From Actinomycetota bacterium (GTDB lineage Bacteria > Actinomycetota > Thermoleophilia > Gaiellales > Gaiellaceae), in contig VAWI01000011.1 in the NCBI GenBank assembly GCA_005884005.1, forward strand, positions 1-64,000: a stretch of DNA of 64,000 nucleotides, written 5' to 3'. Positions 62,226-64,000 of this stretch are shown here, piece after piece. Numbering within the stretch: position 1 is the first letter of the stretch; the number at the start of each line of letters is the position of its first letter. The notes beneath the pieces are model-generated. The model saw only the letters and a program-made list of their open reading frames with translations. It had not been told where the DNA came from and did not search any database. The position numbers were made by a program, and so were the translations under genes.

Positions 62226-62713
62226 GACTCGTATCTCAGCTCGGTCTCGCCAACGCGGACGACGTCCCCCGGCGTCAGCTTGCGCGGGCGCGTGAGCTTG
62301 ATTCCGTTCAGGTAGGTGCCGTTCGTGGAGCCGACATCCTCGACCCAGACGCCGTCGCGGCGGGGCTCGATCCGCGCGTGCTTCGCCGAGGCGTAGTCGT
62401 CCCCGTCCAGGGTGACGTCGTTCTGCGGCCCGCGGCCGACCGTGATCGGGGCCGAATCGAGCATCCGCCCTTCGCCCGGCTCGAGCGTCGGGCTGGAGAC
62501 GACGACGAGCCGCCCCACGTTGCGCGGGCCGACGTCGCGGACTGCACCCAGTTCGTTCGCCTGTGACGGCGCGAGGATGAAGCTCTCCTGCGGCACACGC
62601 AGATCCTTGCTGGCCGTGCGGACTATTCGCCAGATGAACAGGTAGAGCAGCACGACAAAGGCGATCTTGAGGACGAGCAGGAGCTCCTCGACCGCGATCG
62701 AGGCAAGGGTCAT
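62222..62713 (-). CDS. fhaB: FHA-domain membrane protein FhaB
   Basis: A 163-residue protein. An N-terminal TM (EELLLVLKIAFVVLLYLFIW) precedes an FHA domain (about 85-160) with TVGRGPQNDVTL, SAKHARIEP and VEDVGSTNGTYLNG. The Arg and Ser of GR and SAKHAR bind phosphothreonine. FhaB (FipA-interacting in mycobacteria) reads PknB signals. ATG 62713 follows the fhaA stop by one base. Confidence 0.94.
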   Translation of the reverse strand: MTLASIAVEELLLVLKIAFVVLLYLFIWRIVRTASKDLRVPQESFILAPSQANELGAVRDVGPRNVGRLVVVSSPTLEPGEGRMLDSAPITVGRGPQNDVTLDGDDYASAKHARIEPRRDGVWVEDVGSTNGTYLNGIKLTRPRKLTPGDVVRVGETELRYES

Positions 62714-62714
62714 C

Positions 62715-63491
62715 TCAGCCTCCGGGCTCCCGCCGGAAGACCAGCTCGGTCGACCCCACTGTGATCGTGTCACCTGGGCGCAGTTTGGCGCGCTTCAGCC
62801 GCCTGCCGTTGACCTCGGTGCCGTTCGTCGAATCGAGGTCTATGACCCAATGAGCGGCGCCCTCCTGCCGAACTTCTGCGTGACGGCGCGACACGTTCGG
62901 GTCCTCGACCTGGATGTCGGCGTCTTTCGAGCGGCCGATCACGACGCGCCGCTTCTCGATCTGGTGTTGCTTGCCGTTCCACGAAAGCGTTGCAATCTCC
63001 TGCTCGAGTCCGAGCTCCTGCGGGGAAACGGCCTCCGTGTCGGGCTGTTTCGGCTTGTACACCATCGTCGCGCCGGGTGCGACATCGGGTGCCGGCGCTT
63101 CGTCGGGTACCGGATGCGGGCCGCCCTGGGCCATCCGCGTCGCGATTCCGAACTCGCCGACCTCGAGGTCCTCGTCGGTCTCCATCAGGACTTTTGGCGG
63201 CGAGAGCATCACGTACTTCTCCCGGCGGGCGTTTTCGGCGAGGTAGTCCTGCAGCTCGGTGAGCAGCGACTCTTCGTAGCTCTCGAATTGGGCGCGGTCC
63301 GCGGGAGCGAGATAGACCGTGTACTCGTTCGGGACATAGAGGCGCGAGACCGAGATGACGCGATGATCCTCCATTTCCTTGACCAGCTTGCGGGCGAGCT
63401 CGACCGGCTGGACGTTCGTCCTGAAGGCCCGTCCGAAGACGCCTTCGAACAGGGACTCGATCTTGGCTTCGATGTTCCTAAGCACGGTCAT
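62715..63491 (-). CDS. fhaA: FHA-domain protein FhaA (DUF3662)
   Basis: A 258-residue protein. The N-terminal DUF3662 domain (about 1-110: TVLRNIEAKIESLFEGVFG, then YVPNEYTVYLAP) precedes an acidic linker and a C-terminal FHA domain (about 170-255). The FHA core is VVIGRSKDADIQVEDPNVSR and IDLDSTNGTEVNGR. FhaA regulates peptidoglycan synthesis with PknB and MviN in mycobacteria. ATG at 63491. It is the first clear gene of the leftward operon; a tandem repeat lies 40 bp upstream. Confidence 0.95.
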   Translation of the reverse strand: MTVLRNIEAKIESLFEGVFGRAFRTNVQPVELARKLVKEMEDHRVISVSRLYVPNEYTVYLAPADRAQFESYEESLLTELQDYLAENARREKYVMLSPPKVLMETDEDLEVGEFGIATRMAQGGPHPVPDEAPAPDVAPGATMVYKPKQPDTEAVSPQELGLEQEIATLSWNGKQHQIEKRRVVIGRSKDADIQVEDPNVSRRHAEVRQEGAAHWVIDLDSTNGTEVNGRRLKRAKLRPGDTITVGSTELVFRREPGG

Positions 63492-63528
63492 TGCAGGGCT
63501 TACCCCCCGCTCCCGAGTGTAGTGGCCC

Positions 63529-63628
63529 GACCGGCAACGTTCGCCGGGCAACGTCACCGGCCAGACCACTAGCCCTGACCGGCCACGTTCGCCGGTCTGG
63601 CCACGTCACCGGCCAGACCATTAGCTCT
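63529..63628 (+). repeat. Tandem repeat of two about 50-bp units
   Basis: Units 63529-63576 (48 bp) and 63577-63628 (52 bp) share GACCGGC, CACGTTCGCCGG or the A variant, and ACGTCACCGGCCAGACCA. GGTCTGGCC at 63595-63603 also pairs with GGCCAGACC at 63611-63619, giving a hairpin. It lies between fhaA and the partial membrane gene. Confidence 0.7.
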
Positions 63629-64000
63629 CGGCTTTGGCCGCAAGACCGAGGCTGGTGGCGAGGATCGCGACGACGATTGCAGCGCTCGGCAGGGCCGGGC
63701 CCGGAGCGAGCGTGCCCGCCATCAACGCGATCGCGAACGGAGCGATCCCGCGCCTCCTGACGTGCGGGAGGGCCGCCGCCGCGGCGGCGAGCACGATTGC
63801 CTCGAAGAGAAGCATCGGACGAGCGCTCAACGTGTGCCAGATCGCGTCGGCGGCTGTGAACGGGCTGCGGGTGCGGTTGAGGTCGAGCGGCGGTGCGAAG
63901 CTGCCGGTGAAAGGGAGCTTGCCGCCCCGAACTCCGGCGACAAGCCCGGCGGTGAGCACGGCGGCGAAGACGTGCACAGTCCGAACGACGCCGCCGCGGA
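63621..64000 (-). CDS. Membrane protein, C-terminal part (partial)
   Basis: The visible 126 codons end at TAA 63621 and run off the right edge. They hold about three hydrophobic helices (VHVFAAVLTAGLVAGV; MLLFEAIVLAAAAAAL; FAIALMAGTLAPGPAL and beyond) with short loops. An in-frame GTG at 63977 exists, but the frame is open to the edge, so the true start may be outside. Upstream of fhaA in related genomes a Ser/Thr kinase or other membrane protein may stand here; no claim is made. Its stop overlaps the tandem repeat. Confidence 0.5.
   Translation of the reverse strand, partial: RGGVVRTVHVFAAVLTAGLVAGVRGGKLPFTGSFAPPLDLNRTRSPFTAADAIWHTLSARPMLLFEAIVLAAAAAALPHVRRRGIAPFAIALMAGTLAPGPALPSAAIVVAILATSLGLAAKAES

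Overview
The window is a high-GC chromosomal segment that reads as an actinobacterium, most likely class Thermoleophilia (Gaiellales or Solirubrobacterales). The PASTA-kinase/PbpA/FtsW/PP2C/FHA cluster, DUF6458 protein, SufBCDSU system without SufE, ctaC with a fused cytochrome c domain and the many TTG/GTG starts all fit this. The assignment is inferred from gene content; no rRNA is present.

Layout. 1-3.3 kb: accessory genes (alpha/beta hydrolase, cupin, small membrane protein, PRC-barrel/DUF2795 protein, zinc ribbon). 3.4-9.2 kb: LytS/LytR-type two-component pair, trehalose-phosphatase, a split TauE/SafE permease, an M23 peptidase and a YtxH-like protein. 9.2-14.4 kb: hsp20-lon operon and a divergent MMPL transporter. 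14.4-23.3 kb: sugar and cell-surface genes (rmlA/C/D/B, TPR kinase, SpoIID/LytB protein, WecB-oxidoreductase-acyltransferase operon) and tRNA-Lys. 23.5-25.8 kb: cupin, TrpB2, DUF6458. 26-31 kb: aa3-type cytochrome oxidase operon with two Usp-like genes interleaved. 31.2-35.2 kb: leftward cluster of tatA, tatC, adenosine deaminase, TPR protein, STAS protein and dihaem cytochrome c. 36.7-45.3 kb: sufC-B-D and sufS-U with a Rieske ferredoxin, interrupted by a divergent pair (Cys/His-rich cytochrome lipoprotein and a secreted protein). 45.3-46.5 kb: foldback element, methyltransferase and a structured RNA between inverted repeats. 46.5-54 kb: two MMPL transporters, NmrA-type protein, dcd and gabT. 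54-64 kb: Ser/Thr kinase, ddl, then the leftward cell-division/signalling operon fhaA-fhaB-pstP-ftsW-pbpA-pknB.

Functional links. The right end couples peptidoglycan synthesis (Ddl, PbpA, FtsW/RodA) to reversible Ser/Thr phosphorylation (PknB, PstP, FHA readers). The centre is respiratory: CtaC/D/E, loose cytochrome c proteins, Fe-S assembly and Tat export. Many genes are tightly packed with ATGA/GTGA/TTGA overlaps.

Noncoding features stand out. There is a probable structured RNA with an intrinsic terminator (46.2-46.4 kb), a 168-bp foldback element (45.3 kb), several small dispersed palindromic repeat families, a duplicated dcd start, and a recurrent TANNNT box 6-9 nt before the start codon of at least 15 first genes, which suggests widespread leaderless transcription.
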